Program-made: the position numbers and the translations under genes
Origin: Bacteroidia bacterium
GTDB lineage: Bacteria > Bacteroidota > Bacteroidia > Chitinophagales > Chitinophagaceae
Assembly: GCA_030426665.1 (NCBI GenBank)
Contig: JAUHYD010000019.1
Coordinates: 31,710 to 95,709, forward strand
Direction: 5' to 3'
Length of the DNA: 64,000 nucleotides
Shown: one piece after another, positions 1-8,833 of the stretch
Position numbering within the stretch: position 1 is the first letter of the stretch
How the letters are laid out: each line of letters opens with the position of its first letter
Notes under the pieces: model-generated
Told to the model about the DNA's origin: nothing
The model's database searches: none
The model's input: only the letters and a program-made list of their open reading frames with translations

Positions 1-2036
1 TGCTGGCTAAACAGTAGCCTGCTATCCTGCCCGAATACACGCTCAACATCTTCTCGTTGCCTGTCATTGTCTCCTGAAAGTAAAGAAAGCTGAAATCTAT
101 TTTTCAGATTAGCCAACACAGACGATACATTTTTCCTAAACGCCGGCTTGATTACAAATGCAGTTACAGCATCACCAATTCTTGCATAAACTGCCGGGTG
201 TGTTGTTCCTGTCTCCGGCTCAATAACACCTACGTACTTCCCGGAACCTACCAACACCAGCTTCTCATCGACAACAGCCTCGACACCCTGCCCCGGAACC
301 TCTTTCCATTGCCCGAATATCAACTTCTTTCGCTCACCCAGCCACTGAATGATGGCCCGGCTATACGGGTGTGTGCTCTGCGATGCCACTGTATATAACA
401 TGTCTTTCTCCTGCTCAGAAAGCTGATGCCCATGTGCGACAACCTCTGCAGCACCATGTGTAATGGTACCCGTCTTGTCAAAAACAATACTGTCCGATTT
501 TCCCAATTGCTCGATCACCGTTGCATCACGCAAAAACATCCCATTGTTACTGAGTATGCGCATTATATTGCCATTAGTAAATGTAGCTGAAAGCAGCAAA
601 GCGCAAGGACAGGCAATAATCAGCATGGCAGAAACGCTGTCAACAATCATTGAAGGGTCAAAATACCACCAATATACTGCTGTAGCAGCTGCCAGTACAA
701 ACAAGATAACGGTAAAATACTTGCTCAGCTTATGTACAACACTTTCATTGTCATTGTCAGACTCCTTGTCCTTTTTGAAGGCATGATGATTCCACAATGA
801 AGTCAGGTAACTACCGGCAACAGGCTTTATCACCTGTATCGTAATCTGTTCTCCCGTCTGTTTGCCCCCGGCATATATCTTTTCATTTGCAGCTACACTC
901 ACCGGCTCACTCTCCCCGGTAACAAAGCTGTAATCTATTCTTGCAACTCCGCGCAACAACACAGAATCTGCCGGAATCAGCTCGTCATGATGCAGCTGCA
1001 CTACGTCCTTCTCTTTCAGGTCCTGCAACTTCTTACTAACAACGCCATCCTTCGTGACAACATTTACAGCTATTGGAAAGTACGATTTGTAGTCCCGGGT
1101 AAAGGACAAAGACTTGTAGGTGCGCTCCTGTACCAACCTTCCGACCAACATAAAAAACACAATGCCGCTCATGCTATCTAGGTATCCGGCCCCTACATTC
1201 CACCCGATTTCGTATACACTCCTGACAAACGTGATTATGATTGCCAGCGCAATGGGTGCATCTATATTCAACGTACGTTGACGCAGCCCCTTCCATGCAG
1301 TAACAAAAAACTCAGACGCAGCATAAAAAAATACCGGAAGAGCCAACAATAGGTTCAGATAGCGAAACAAGCTCGTATACTGCTCTTCGATACCCGTCCT
1401 TTGGGACAAGTACTCCGGAAAACTCATCATCATGATATTCCCGAAACAGAACCCTGCCACACCCAACTTATAAATCCTTTGTTTGTTATACGTCTTCGTT
1501 TGTTGCTTACTGGTATCATCCAGACTGATGTAGGGCTCATACCCTATTGTCGCCAGCAGCTCTACAATTTTACGCAAGCTAATACGGCTGCGCGAAAAAT
1601 GAATCGTAACCTCTTTGGTGCTGAAGTTGAGTCTACTTTCAGAAATACCCTCATTTAAACGGTTAAGATGTTCCAGCAACCACATGCATGAAGTACAGTG
1701 AACACCAGGGATGTAAAATGTCACAATAGTATGGTCACCATTTGTAAACTTGTACAGCTGGTCTGCAATTTCTTCATTATCAAGATAGGAAAACTTGTCG
1801 TTTCTGATGGCTTTAACCTGTGCCAGACCAGGATGAGATTGCAGCGTGTAATAATCGCAAAGCCCGTTTTCGTTGATAATCTCGTAAACCAGCTTACACC
1901 CATCGCAGCAAAACGCTTTATCGTCAATACTTATGGCATCGGACGAGCAGGGAATACCGCAATGGTAACATAGTGTCTCCGTTGCGGTTTTAGGTTCATT
2001 TTTTACATATGCTTTATCAATAGTTACTGCCGGCAT
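1..2036 (-). CDS. Heavy-metal P-type ATPase, CcoI/FixI-like (C-terminus outside window)
   Basis: Copper-exporting P1B-type ATPase of the kind that supplies copper to cbb3 oxidase assembly. About 678 residues are visible; the gene runs off the left edge, so the C-terminal hydrolase part is missing. Seen: an N-terminal Cys-rich domain (Cys at 23, 26, 30, 43, 44, 47) as in CcoI-type pumps; a heavy-metal-associated domain with CTSC near 114-117; the intramembrane CPC near 475; and the phosphorylation motif DKTGT near 520. The ATG at 2036 overlaps the 3' end of the upstream gene by 20 bases, implying co-transcription. The CcoI assignment rests on the N-terminal domain; the expected ccoS/ccoN neighbours would lie outside the window. 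Confidence 0.9.
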   Translation of the reverse strand, partial: MPAVTIDKAYVKNEPKTATETLCYHCGIPCSSDAISIDDKAFCCDGCKLVYEIINENGLCDYYTLQSHPGLAQVKAIRNDKFSYLDNEEIADQLYKFTNGDHTIVTFYIPGVHCTSCMWLLEHLNRLNEGISESRLNFSTKEVTIHFSRSRISLRKIVELLATIGYEPYISLDDTSKQQTKTYNKQRIYKLGVAGFCFGNIMMMSFPEYLSQRTGIEEQYTSLFRYLNLLLALPVFFYAASEFFVTAWKGLRQRTLNIDAPIALAIIITFVRSVYEIGWNVGAGYLDSMSGIVFFMLVGRLVQERTYKSLSFTRDYKSYFPIAVNVVTKDGVVSKKLQDLKEKDVVQLHHDELIPADSVLLRGVARIDYSFVTGESEPVSVAANEKIYAGGKQTGEQITIQVIKPVAGSYLTSLWNHHAFKKDKESDNDNESVVHKLSKYFTVILFVLAAATAVYWWYFDPSMIVDSVSAMLIIACPCALLLSATFTNGNIMRILSNNGMFLRDATVIEQLGKSDSIVFDKTGTITHGAAEVVAHGHQLSEQEKDMLYTVASQSTHPYSRAIIQWLGERKKLIFGQWKEVPGQGVEAVVDEKLVLVGSGKYVGVIEPETGTTHPAVYARIGDAVTAFVIKPAFRKNVSSVLANLKNRFQLSLLSGDNDRQREDVERVFGQDSRLLFSQ

Positions 2037-2571
2037 TAATACTCTTTTGGGCCTCTATTACTTTCGGTATCAGGTAGTTGCTTTCTAGCAAGAACAACTC
2101 TGTGAGACCACTCTCTATAAGTGCCATGTGATTCCTTAAAATGCGATATTCTTCCGGATACATTGTCTCTGAATAAAGCGGGAGTGCAACAATTTGTAGC
2201 CTGTCCAGTATCTTTTTTATCTCAGACAAAGACCCTTGCAGTTCCATGACATGCATATCATGACTGATTTTACAGCCTCCCTTACAGCCGGTACAGTCGT
2301 GGTTTGTCGCCACTTTTTCTGACAGAGACTGTATGTATGGTGTGTACTTATCAATTCTTCCCGTAATAAAGCGGCGAACAGCCCTTATCAACTCCTTAGA
2401 AAGTAATATATACTGTGAGGCAGATTGCTGTATTTCCATATCGGTCAGTCGTTCTGCATGTTCGAGTGATTTGTCGCACAACGCAGCCAGATCTGAATAA
2501 CTGCCTTTACTCAACTGCTCTATGACCTCCGGAAGTGTTGCTTCGCTATATTTATAGTACACATTGGACAT
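2017..2571 (-). CDS. Cys/His-rich helical protein of unknown function upstream of the copper ATPase
   Basis: 184 residues, predicted mostly helical, no signal peptide. A central segment carries a Cys cluster (CTGCKGGC, preceded by HD) followed by HDMH. The C-terminal half, with spaced His/Glu residues and a LESNYLIPKV stretch, loosely resembles the last helices of hemerythrin-like domains, but a full ligand set is not evident. It overlaps the ATPase gene by 20 bases and has its own TAnnTTTG promoter 21-28 bases upstream of the ATG. Coupling to a CcoI-like pump suggests a role in metal or redox handling, which is inference. I do not recognise a named family. Confidence 0.8.
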   Translation of the reverse strand: MSNVYYKYSEATLPEVIEQLSKGSYSDLAALCDKSLEHAERLTDMEIQQSASQYILLSKELIRAVRRFITGRIDKYTPYIQSLSEKVATNHDCTGCKGGCKISHDMHVMELQGSLSEIKKILDRLQIVALPLYSETMYPEEYRILRNHMALIESGLTELFLLESNYLIPKVIEAQKSINAGSNY

Positions 2572-2591
2572 AATTTACTCCCTATTTTGTT

Positions 2592-2599
2592 CAAAAGTA
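2592..2599 (-). promoter_or_regulatory. Bacteroidota -7 element for the 2571-1 operon
   Basis: Minus-strand TACTTTTG matches the phylum consensus TAnnTTTG. A TTG lies about 16 bases further upstream and could be the -33 element. The motif ends 20 bases before the ATG at 2571. Confidence 0.5.
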
Positions 2600-2710
2600 T
2601 GTTCTTGCAGAAACGCAATTACTGATTCGGAATATTTCGAATCATGATTTACGTCAGGAAATTGGAGAGAATATTAGTTGTATCTATGTAAAAACACCCT
2701 AAACGCAAAC

Positions 2711-2729
2711 GTCACTAATTTTTAGTGAC
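2711..2729 (-). terminator. Perfect 8-bp inverted repeat at the 3' end of paaD
   Basis: Two 8-base arms (GTCACTAA and its complement) around a 3-base loop overlap the paaD stop codon. No clear U-tract follows on the minus strand, so it may be a weak terminator or an mRNA-stabilising hairpin closing the catabolic operon. Confidence 0.35.
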
Positions 2730-3213
2730 ACTTAAAATACTCAAACGGCTCATTACAGTCTTCACAGCGGTATAATGCTTTGCAAGCCGTAGCGCCAAAC
2801 CTCGTAACGATGGAAGTATTGTCGGAATTGCACAATGGGCACAGTATAACATTATCTGAGAAATTGCCTTTATTGCAGGAAGAATGAAGGGGAGGTGCTA
2901 TACCGTAGTCCTTCAACTTTTTCTTTGCCGCGTCGGTCATCCAGTCCGTTGCCCATGCGGGACTATCCACCAGCTTTACGGATACCGATGGCACACCCTT
3001 CATTTCAAGCGTCATTTTTATATCCTGGGCTATTAACCCCATGGCCGGGCAACCGGAATATGTCGGCGTTATTATTACTTCACACCCTTCGTCAGTCATT
3101 ACCACATCTCGTAGCATTCCCATCTCCTGAATGCTAACCACCGGAATTTCAGGGTCCGGTATCTCTGAAAGCATTTCAAATATGTCATCTTTAGAAAAGC
3201 TACTTACTACCAT
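2722..3213 (-). CDS. paaD: Phenylacetyl-CoA epoxidase maturation subunit PaaD
   Basis: 163 residues. PaaD is needed for an active phenylacetyl-CoA epoxidase and is thought to help assemble its metal or Fe-S centres. Seen: an N-terminal MIP18/DUF59 fold (about residues 8-90) with the family's SGCPA stretch, and a C-terminal zinc-ribbon-like segment with CPLC followed by a second CEDC pair. Length and layout match PaaD proteins. It is the last gene of the operon; its start overlaps the end of paaC by 7 bases, indicating translational coupling. Confidence 0.93.
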   Translation of the reverse strand: MVVSSFSKDDIFEMLSEIPDPEIPVVSIQEMGMLRDVVMTDEGCEVIITPTYSGCPAMGLIAQDIKMTLEMKGVPSVSVKLVDSPAWATDWMTDAAKKKLKDYGIAPPLHSSCNKGNFSDNVILCPLCNSDNTSIVTRFGATACKALYRCEDCNEPFEYFKCH

Positions 3214-3965
3214 GTTGCATCAGGGTATGTTCGTTGTAAATATTGCATTTCTGTAAGGATGTGCCCCATATACTCTGTATGAATACCCTTCCTGCCACCG
3301 GTTTGCATATGTTGCGACCCGGGGACCATAACACCAACTTCTCTCAGGATATCCTCTATATATGTTTTCCAATTGCTCCTGATTGCTGCATTATCAACAG
3401 CAATATTCTTATCCTGGAGCACCGCTACAACTTTGTCCGTTTCAAACATTTCCCCCGTATATGGACACAACTCGTCAATTGCACGCTCCAGCCTTTCATG
3501 GCTTTCTTCCGTACCCAACCCTAATCGCCTTACCCAATCGCTGGCATGCACCATGTGATATTGTGCTTCCTTAACGGTTTTTGCTGCTATCGCCGCCAAT
3601 GTACCATCCTGACTATGGGTCAATTCACTATAAAAAAGGTGTTCCTGCGTTGCCGTAAACAACAACCGAACAATGGTAGTTGCGAAATCACCCTTCGGCA
3701 ATTCACAAATCAGATTATTGAAGTAGTGCCGCTCTTCTCTTCTGTAAGCCAGGTCGTCTTCTGTTCTCCCCTTCCCTTCTATTTCACCGGCATAAGTCAA
3801 TAATGCCCTCGCTCTACCGGTCAGGTCCAATGCGAAATTCGTTAGTGCCAGATCTTCCTCCAGCATCGGTGCATTGCGGCACCACTCTGACAATCTGTAA
3901 GAATGTATCAATGCATCATCTCCTAGTCTCAGACAATAGCTAAAAAGCGCTTCCTTTTCAGTCAT
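3207..3965 (-). CDS. paaC: Phenylacetyl-CoA epoxidase structural subunit PaaC
   Basis: 252 residues, the normal size for PaaC, the catalytically inactive ferritin-like partner of PaaA in the ring-epoxidising complex. Remnant diiron-type helices are visible (QEHLFYSEL near residue 112 and EAQYHMVHASDWV near 133). The C-terminus ends in a MQYLQRTYPDATW-type tail, typical of the family. It starts 12 bases after paaB and overlaps paaD by 7 bases. Confidence 0.94.
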   Translation of the reverse strand: MTEKEALFSYCLRLGDDALIHSYRLSEWCRNAPMLEEDLALTNFALDLTGRARALLTYAGEIEGKGRTEDDLAYRREERHYFNNLICELPKGDFATTIVRLLFTATQEHLFYSELTHSQDGTLAAIAAKTVKEAQYHMVHASDWVRRLGLGTEESHERLERAIDELCPYTGEMFETDKVVAVLQDKNIAVDNAAIRSNWKTYIEDILREVGVMVPGSQHMQTGGRKGIHTEYMGHILTEMQYLQRTYPDATW

Positions 3966-3977
3966 AACATTTGTTTT

Positions 3978-4268
3978 TTAAATAGCCTTTGCCCCTTCCG
4001 GCATTGTATAAAATGTTGGCATTCTGTAAATTTTGTCATTTGCGGGGTCAAATAACATTTCACTGTCGTTAGGGTCAGACGCTACAATAGCTGTTGCGGG
4101 TACTACCCATATGCTGGTCCCCTCACCCCTGCGGGTATAGGTATCCCTGGCATTCTGAAGTGCCATCCTTTTATCAGATGCGTGTACACTGCCCGCATGT
4201 ATATAGTTTGCACCCGACTTCGACTGCATGAAAACTTCCCATATTTCAAGTTGAGAATCTGTTGCCAT
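3978..4268 (-). CDS. paaB: Phenylacetyl-CoA epoxidase subunit PaaB
   Basis: 96 residues with the start placed at the ATG giving MATDSQLEIWEVF. The open frame extends 21 codons further, but that extension overlaps paaA and is not family-like. PaaB is the small beta subunit that bridges PaaA-PaaC heterodimers. The WEVFMQ start, the HAGSVHA segment and the ARDTYTRR stretch are characteristic. The start lies 10 bases after the paaA stop. Confidence 0.94.
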   Translation of the reverse strand: MATDSQLEIWEVFMQSKSGANYIHAGSVHASDKRMALQNARDTYTRRGEGTSIWVVPATAIVASDPNDSEMLFDPANDKIYRMPTFYTMPEGAKAI

Positions 4269-4278
4269 AACATTACAT

Positions 4279-5244
4279 TTATTGATTATCGTTTTGCTTT
4301 TTAATTCTTTCTCTGTAAGCCGCAGCAGCAATTCTTACCCATGCTCCATCGTCATGTACTTTCTTGTGGTGTGCTATACGCTGCCTGTTGCACGGCCCAT
4401 TGCCGGTGATTACTCTGTAAAACTCATCCCAATCAATCGGGCCATGGTCGTAGTGCCCTTTTTCCTCATTCCACTTCAAGTCTTCATCAGGGATTGTCAG
4501 ACCTATCACCTCTGCCTGCTGAACCGTCTTATCTATAAACTTCTGACGTAGCTCATCATTAGAGTGTCTCTTAATTCTCCATCTGAATGCATCACCCGTA
4601 TGCGGCGACTCACTATCATGAGGACCAAACATCATCAACGAAGGCCACCACCACCTGTTCATTGCATCTTGTGCCATCTGTTGTTGTTCACTGGTGCCAC
4701 GTATCATTTTGGTCATTATCTCATAACCTTGTCGTTGATGAAAACTTTCCTCCTTACATATTCGCACCATCGCACGGCTGTAGGGGCCATAGGAGGTTCG
4801 CTGCAACGAAACCTGGTTTACAATTGCTGCGCCATCTACCAACCACCCTATAGCCCCGATATCAGCCCATGTCAACGCGGGGTAATTAAATATGTTTGAA
4901 TATTTTGCCTTTCCTGCATGAAGTTGAGCTATCATTTCATCACGAGATATACCCAACGTTTCTGTAGCACTATACAGGTATAAGCCATGCCCGCCTTCGT
5001 CTTGTATCTTAGCCAGAAGAATCTGCCTTGCTCTCAACGAAGGAGCCCTAGTTATCCAGTTGCCTTCGGGTTGCATACCTATCACCTCAGAGTGTGCATG
5101 CTGCGACATCTGACGTATCAGGTGCTTCCGATATGCCTCCGGCATTGTGTCTCTGGGTTCTATTGAATCCCCTCTTTCTATCTTTTCTTCAAAATGCTTC
5201 AAACTTTCCTCATTCTCTTCCTCGCTATGCTTTAGCAGTTCCAT
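4279..5244 (-). CDS. paaA: Phenylacetyl-CoA epoxidase catalytic subunit PaaA
   Basis: 321 residues. This is the diiron oxygenase that epoxidises the ring of phenylacetyl-CoA, using electrons from PaaE. Both diiron ExxH motifs are visible: DEGGHG around residue 85 and EESFH around residue 167. The fold is ferritin-like and the length matches the family. It lies 53 bases after hpd and 10 bases before paaB, so it is transcribed with the homogentisate genes. Confidence 0.95.
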   Translation of the reverse strand: MELLKHSEEENEESLKHFEEKIERGDSIEPRDTMPEAYRKHLIRQMSQHAHSEVIGMQPEGNWITRAPSLRARQILLAKIQDEGGHGLYLYSATETLGISRDEMIAQLHAGKAKYSNIFNYPALTWADIGAIGWLVDGAAIVNQVSLQRTSYGPYSRAMVRICKEESFHQRQGYEIMTKMIRGTSEQQQMAQDAMNRWWWPSLMMFGPHDSESPHTGDAFRWRIKRHSNDELRQKFIDKTVQQAEVIGLTIPDEDLKWNEEKGHYDHGPIDWDEFYRVITGNGPCNRQRIAHHKKVHDDGAWVRIAAAAYRERIKKQNDNQ

Positions 5245-5297
5245 AACCTTACTTTTAAAATGATATAAATAGCATAATGTAACTCACAGGGCATGTA

Positions 5298-6455
5298 TTA
5301 CAGTGTTCCCCTTCTGGCTTGCTCTGCCTCTATCGACTCAAACAACGCCTGAAAATTACCCTTCCCGAACGAACGGGCGCCCTTCCGCTGAATTATCTCA
5401 AAAAACATAGTGGGCCTATCTTCCACAGGTTTTGTGAATATCTGCAACAAATAACCTTCTTCATCACGATCAACCATTATTCCCAGCTCTTTCAGCACCT
5501 TCATATCTTCTGCAATTTCGCCTACCCGATTCTCGACAGTATCGTAATAGGTGCCGGGTACATACAAAAACTCAACACCTCTTTTACGCATTTCAGAAAT
5601 TGTATGAACAATATCGTCTGTTGCAACTGCTATGTGCTGACAACCCGGACCTCTGTAAAAGTCCAGGTACTCCTCCACCTGCGACTTCTTCAAACCGGCT
5701 GCCGGCTCATTTATCGGAAACTTAATACGGCCATTACCGTTGCTCATTACCTTGCTCATAAGGGCAGTGTACTGTGTCGAAATGTCCTTGTCGTCAAATG
5801 TGACCAGATTAGCAAATCCCATTACTCTACCGTAGAAATCGGCCCACTTATTCATACCACCCAGCTCCACATTGCCTACCATGTGGTCTATATACTTCAA
5901 CCCGGTTGGCTCAGGGTTATACTCAGATGTCCACTTTTCATAACCCGGAAGAAATACACCCAAATAGTTCTTGCGCTCTACAAATATGTGTACCGTATCT
6001 CCGTAAGTCCGTATGCCGGCTCTTACTACTTCTCCGGAGTCATCAGATTCTACCATCGGCTCAAAATATACTTCTGCACCCCTGCTTACGGTTTCCTCAA
6101 ACGCCTTTCGCGCATCATCGACCCACAATGCAATCACCTTCACGCCGTCGCCGTGCATTTTAATATGCTCTGCAATCTGGCTGTCCGGCGATAGCGGCGT
6201 AGTTAGCACCAACCTTATCTTACCCTGTACAAGCACATAAGACGTACGGTCCTTAAGTCCTGTTTCCAAACCGGCATATGCCAGCGACTGGAAACCGAAT
6301 GCAGTCTTGTAGTAGTGGGCAGACTGTTTGGCATTACCCACATACAGTTCCACATAATCAGTACCATTTATCGGTAAAAAATCTTCAGCCTTATCGAATA
6401 TCTTCTCGATTCCGTAGTTGAAGTTTGTAACGTTTTTTAAATCAGCACTACTCAT
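5298..6455 (-). CDS. hpd: 4-hydroxyphenylpyruvate dioxygenase
   Basis: 385 residues. Converts 4-hydroxyphenylpyruvate to homogentisate in tyrosine breakdown. Two vicinal-oxygen-chelate domains are seen. Iron ligands fit the family: His in the YIDHMV segment, His in CQHIAVAT and Glu in MFFEIIQRKG, followed by the usual SFGKGNFQALFE C-terminal helix. The start was set at MSSADLKN, which leaves an 11-base gap after hmgA; a start 9 codons upstream would overlap the hmgA stop. Its product is the substrate of the hmgA enzyme. Confidence 0.96.
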   Translation of the reverse strand: MSSADLKNVTNFNYGIEKIFDKAEDFLPINGTDYVELYVGNAKQSAHYYKTAFGFQSLAYAGLETGLKDRTSYVLVQGKIRLVLTTPLSPDSQIAEHIKMHGDGVKVIALWVDDARKAFEETVSRGAEVYFEPMVESDDSGEVVRAGIRTYGDTVHIFVERKNYLGVFLPGYEKWTSEYNPEPTGLKYIDHMVGNVELGGMNKWADFYGRVMGFANLVTFDDKDISTQYTALMSKVMSNGNGRIKFPINEPAAGLKKSQVEEYLDFYRGPGCQHIAVATDDIVHTISEMRKRGVEFLYVPGTYYDTVENRVGEIAEDMKVLKELGIMVDRDEEGYLLQIFTKPVEDRPTMFFEIIQRKGARSFGKGNFQALFESIEAEQARRGTL

Positions 6456-6466
6456 GATTTTGTTAT

Positions 6467-7624
6467 TTATTCTGTTAACCAAGATTTATAATAGTCAGGC
6501 ACCTCTATTGATAGCGCCTCCTTTGTAATCATTACCGGATTGAACGGGTCTATCATCACTGCCAGCTCTTGCGTTTCCTTCTGACCGATGCTTCGCTCAA
6601 TAGCTCCCGGGTGAGGTCCATGGGGAATACCGCCGGGATGCAGTGTAAACTGACCTGCTTCTATATTGTTGCGGCTCATAAAGTCGCCATCCACATAGTA
6701 CAGAATTTCATCACTGTCTATATTACTGTGGTGGTATGGTGCAGGTATTGCCAGTGGGTGGTAGTCATACAACCGGGGCACAAAAGAGCAAATCACAAAA
6801 TTCCGGCTCTCGAAGGTCTGATGAACAGGTGGCGGCATGTGAATGCGCCCTGTAATCGGCTCGAAATTGAAAATGGAAAAAGTATAAGGGTAATGGTACC
6901 CATCCCAGCCCGCTACATCAAAGGGGTGATTAGCATAAACATATGGAAACATCATACCCCTTTTCTTGATAAAAATATCAAACTCACCCTGCTCATCGTG
7001 CGTCTGCAAATCCTGTGGGCGCTTAATATCCCGCTCACAAAATGGTGAATGTTCTAATAGCTGCCCGAAGTCATTTCGATAACGTCGGGGAGTAAAAATC
7101 GGGTCAAACGACTCTACATACAGCAACTTGTTATCGGGCGTATCAAAATATATTTTGTATACCGTACCCCTCGGAATTACTATGTAGTCACCATACTTGA
7201 AAGGCAGTGTACCATACATGGTCTCAACCTTACCACTACCTTTGTGTACAAACAACATTTCGTCGGCATCGGCATTCTTATAGAAATAAGGAGTAGATGC
7301 TGTTGGCGCAGCAAGGCCTATATGCATTGCCTGATTGACAAAAAGTGTCTTACGGCTCTTAATGTAGTCGGACTCTGGCGGCACATTTGCCCCCCTGAAA
7401 CTCATTGCATTCAGTCCGTTTTCTACAGCAATTTCGGGTTTCACAGAATAGGGAACCCCCTTTTGCCGAACACGTGTTGGCGGGTACAAGTGATAAACTA
7501 ATGAAGAAAGACCGCTAAACCCCTGTGTCCCTACCAACTCCTCCTGATATAGGTTTCCATTGGGTTGTCGGCTAACTGTGTGACGCTTTTCCGGTATTAT
7601 TCCCAGACTATGATAAAAAGGCAT
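6467..7624 (-). CDS. hmgA: Homogentisate 1,2-dioxygenase
   Basis: 385 residues, a compact bacterial-type homogentisate dioxygenase that opens the ring of homogentisate to maleylacetoacetate. Cupin fold with the iron-binding cluster visible in the C-terminal half: PYHHSNIDSDEILYYVDG supplies His and Glu, and HPGGIPHGPHPG supplies the last His. It is the first gene of the six-gene catabolic operon, with a TAnnTTTG promoter 20-27 bases upstream. Maleylacetoacetate isomerase and fumarylacetoacetase are not in the window. Confidence 0.96.
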   Translation of the reverse strand: MPFYHSLGIIPEKRHTVSRQPNGNLYQEELVGTQGFSGLSSLVYHLYPPTRVRQKGVPYSVKPEIAVENGLNAMSFRGANVPPESDYIKSRKTLFVNQAMHIGLAAPTASTPYFYKNADADEMLFVHKGSGKVETMYGTLPFKYGDYIVIPRGTVYKIYFDTPDNKLLYVESFDPIFTPRRYRNDFGQLLEHSPFCERDIKRPQDLQTHDEQGEFDIFIKKRGMMFPYVYANHPFDVAGWDGYHYPYTFSIFNFEPITGRIHMPPPVHQTFESRNFVICSFVPRLYDYHPLAIPAPYHHSNIDSDEILYYVDGDFMSRNNIEAGQFTLHPGGIPHGPHPGAIERSIGQKETQELAVMIDPFNPVMITKEALSIEVPDYYKSWLTE

Positions 7625-7643
7625 TTGATTGAATTTTCAAAAG

Positions 7644-7651
7644 CAAATTTA
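7644..7651 (-). promoter_or_regulatory. -7 element for the hmgA-hpd-paaABCD operon
   Basis: Minus-strand TAAATTTG matches TAnnTTTG and ends 19 bases before the hmgA ATG. No obvious operator palindrome accompanies it. Confidence 0.5.
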
Positions 7652-7692
7652 TCGTACCACCTCCCCAATTATCATGATGATTGACACAGACA

Positions 7693-7729
7693 AAAATGAC
7701 AATAGTCAGTTATCGACTATTGTCATTTT
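7693..7729 (-). terminator. Strong intrinsic terminator after the nitroreductase/receiver-like pair
   Basis: A perfect 15-bp stem with a 7-base loop. On the minus strand it is followed by a T-run, placing it as the terminator of the 8671-7749 transcript and insulating the hmgA promoter just downstream. Confidence 0.8.
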
Positions 7730-7748
7730 AAAAATTATCCGTACTTAT

Positions 7749-8090
7749 TTATGAAAACGGATTGTCTGCTACATTGACGCCGTTTCCGGCGTTGCCCTCT
7801 AATGCATACCTGATTTCATTTTGGAGCAAACCTCCACCACCGCCAAAATGTTGTATCATTTTAATGCCGGGAGTATGCAGCGAAAACAACTTCTTTAACC
7901 TCTTTTCGCTCGTGGAGCTTATACCGCCACCCACTAAAACCAAATCGTACTGGTGTCTGTAAAACAGCTCAATTGCTTCTTCATCGTCGGTAGTTCCGGT
8001 AGCTTCCAGACCTTCCATATTATTTATCAGACGCAATATTGTTGCCAAAATATCTTCGTGCCTGCCTAATACCAATATCCTGTATTTCAT
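7749..8090 (-). CDS. Degenerate CheY-like receiver-domain protein
   Basis: 113 residues with a receiver-like alpha/beta pattern: MKYRILVLGRHEDI at the first strand and YDLVLVGGGIS at the third. The acidic pocket and phospho-acceptor Asp of true receivers are replaced (GRHED, VGGGIS), so phosphotransfer is unlikely. Its ATG overlaps the TGA of the nitroreductase gene by four bases (ATGA), so the two are translationally coupled. Function unknown; a pseudo-receiver or small-ligand binding role is inference. Confidence 0.75.
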   Translation of the reverse strand: MKYRILVLGRHEDILATILRLINNMEGLEATGTTDDEEAIELFYRHQYDLVLVGGGISSTSEKRLKKLFSLHTPGIKMIQHFGGGGGLLQNEIRYALEGNAGNGVNVADNPFS

Positions 8091-8671
8091 CCGACGTTTT
8101 GTATAAATTCCGTTGTTGGCTTGCGGGTTCTTGCCGTGAGTTCTCTGGACATAAATGGTTCTTCCAGCGTCTCCGGTTCATCTCTGTACCCTATGGCTAT
8201 GAAGCAAACAGGTGCGATGTCATCATCTAAACCAAACGTTTCAATTGTTTTTCCTTTTTCAAAACCCGCCATCGGATGACAATAGATACCCATCGACACC
8301 GCCTGATGCAACAGATTGCTGTTGGCCATGCCCAGATCGTGTTCTGCCCACATATTCTCCGCACCGCTTTTTTCGTTTGTCTTCCGAATCATTGCAATAA
8401 CCAGTACTGCAGCATTTTTTGCCCAGGGTTGGTTTCCCGGCTTCAGGCACTCCCATATCTTGCGAAAACCTTCAGTGCCTCGATGCGCGTAAATGTATTT
8501 CCAGGGTTGCTCATTACTGGCACTGGCAGACCACCGTGCAGCCTCAAACAGAGTCTGCATATCTGCATCGGCCACAGGCTTTGGCGAAAAAGCCCTGGGA
8601 CTCCAACGCTTCTTAATTACGTCTATCAACGGATGATTCGTCTCTACTTCTTTTCCTGCTATCATATTCAT
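8087..8671 (-). CDS. Nitroreductase-family FMN oxidoreductase
   Basis: 194 residues, the usual length. An N-terminal RWSPRAFSPKPV segment binds FMN phosphate in this family, followed by ARWSASASNEQPWKY with the conserved NEQPW. The C-terminal YRDEPETL stretch is also typical. It uses NAD(P)H and FMN to reduce nitro, quinone or similar compounds; the physiological substrate cannot be told. First gene of a two-gene transcript with the receiver-like protein. Confidence 0.9.
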   Translation of the reverse strand: MNMIAGKEVETNHPLIDVIKKRWSPRAFSPKPVADADMQTLFEAARWSASASNEQPWKYIYAHRGTEGFRKIWECLKPGNQPWAKNAAVLVIAMIRKTNEKSGAENMWAEHDLGMANSNLLHQAVSMGIYCHPMAGFEKGKTIETFGLDDDIAPVCFIAIGYRDEPETLEEPFMSRELTARTRKPTTEFIQNVG

Positions 8672-8814
8672 CTATTTACTGTTAACGAATGTAGTACGAA
8701 GGTAACCGATAAAACCCGCCTCCATTATAAGGAATCTCAATTTGCCATTAGTTACACATTATCATATTTTCGGTAAACATTCCAATTCTAACATATTCAT
8801 ACAACTATTAAACG

Positions 8815-8822
8815 TAATTTTG
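8815..8822 (+). promoter_or_regulatory. -7 element of the ABC exporter gene
   Basis: TAATTTTG matches TAnnTTTG and ends 11 bases before the ATG at 8834, predicting a very short leader. Confidence 0.5.
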
Positions 8823-8833
8823 CCCCCTTACAA

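Noticed and set aside
5319..6194. 291-codon plus-strand frame
   Set aside because: Fully antisense to hpd, whose protein is a clear family match; composition is a frame shadow.
7693..7729. 15-bp inverted repeat considered as an operator for hmgA
   Set aside because: Its perfect long stem with a following T-run on the minus strand fits a terminator of the upstream pair better.
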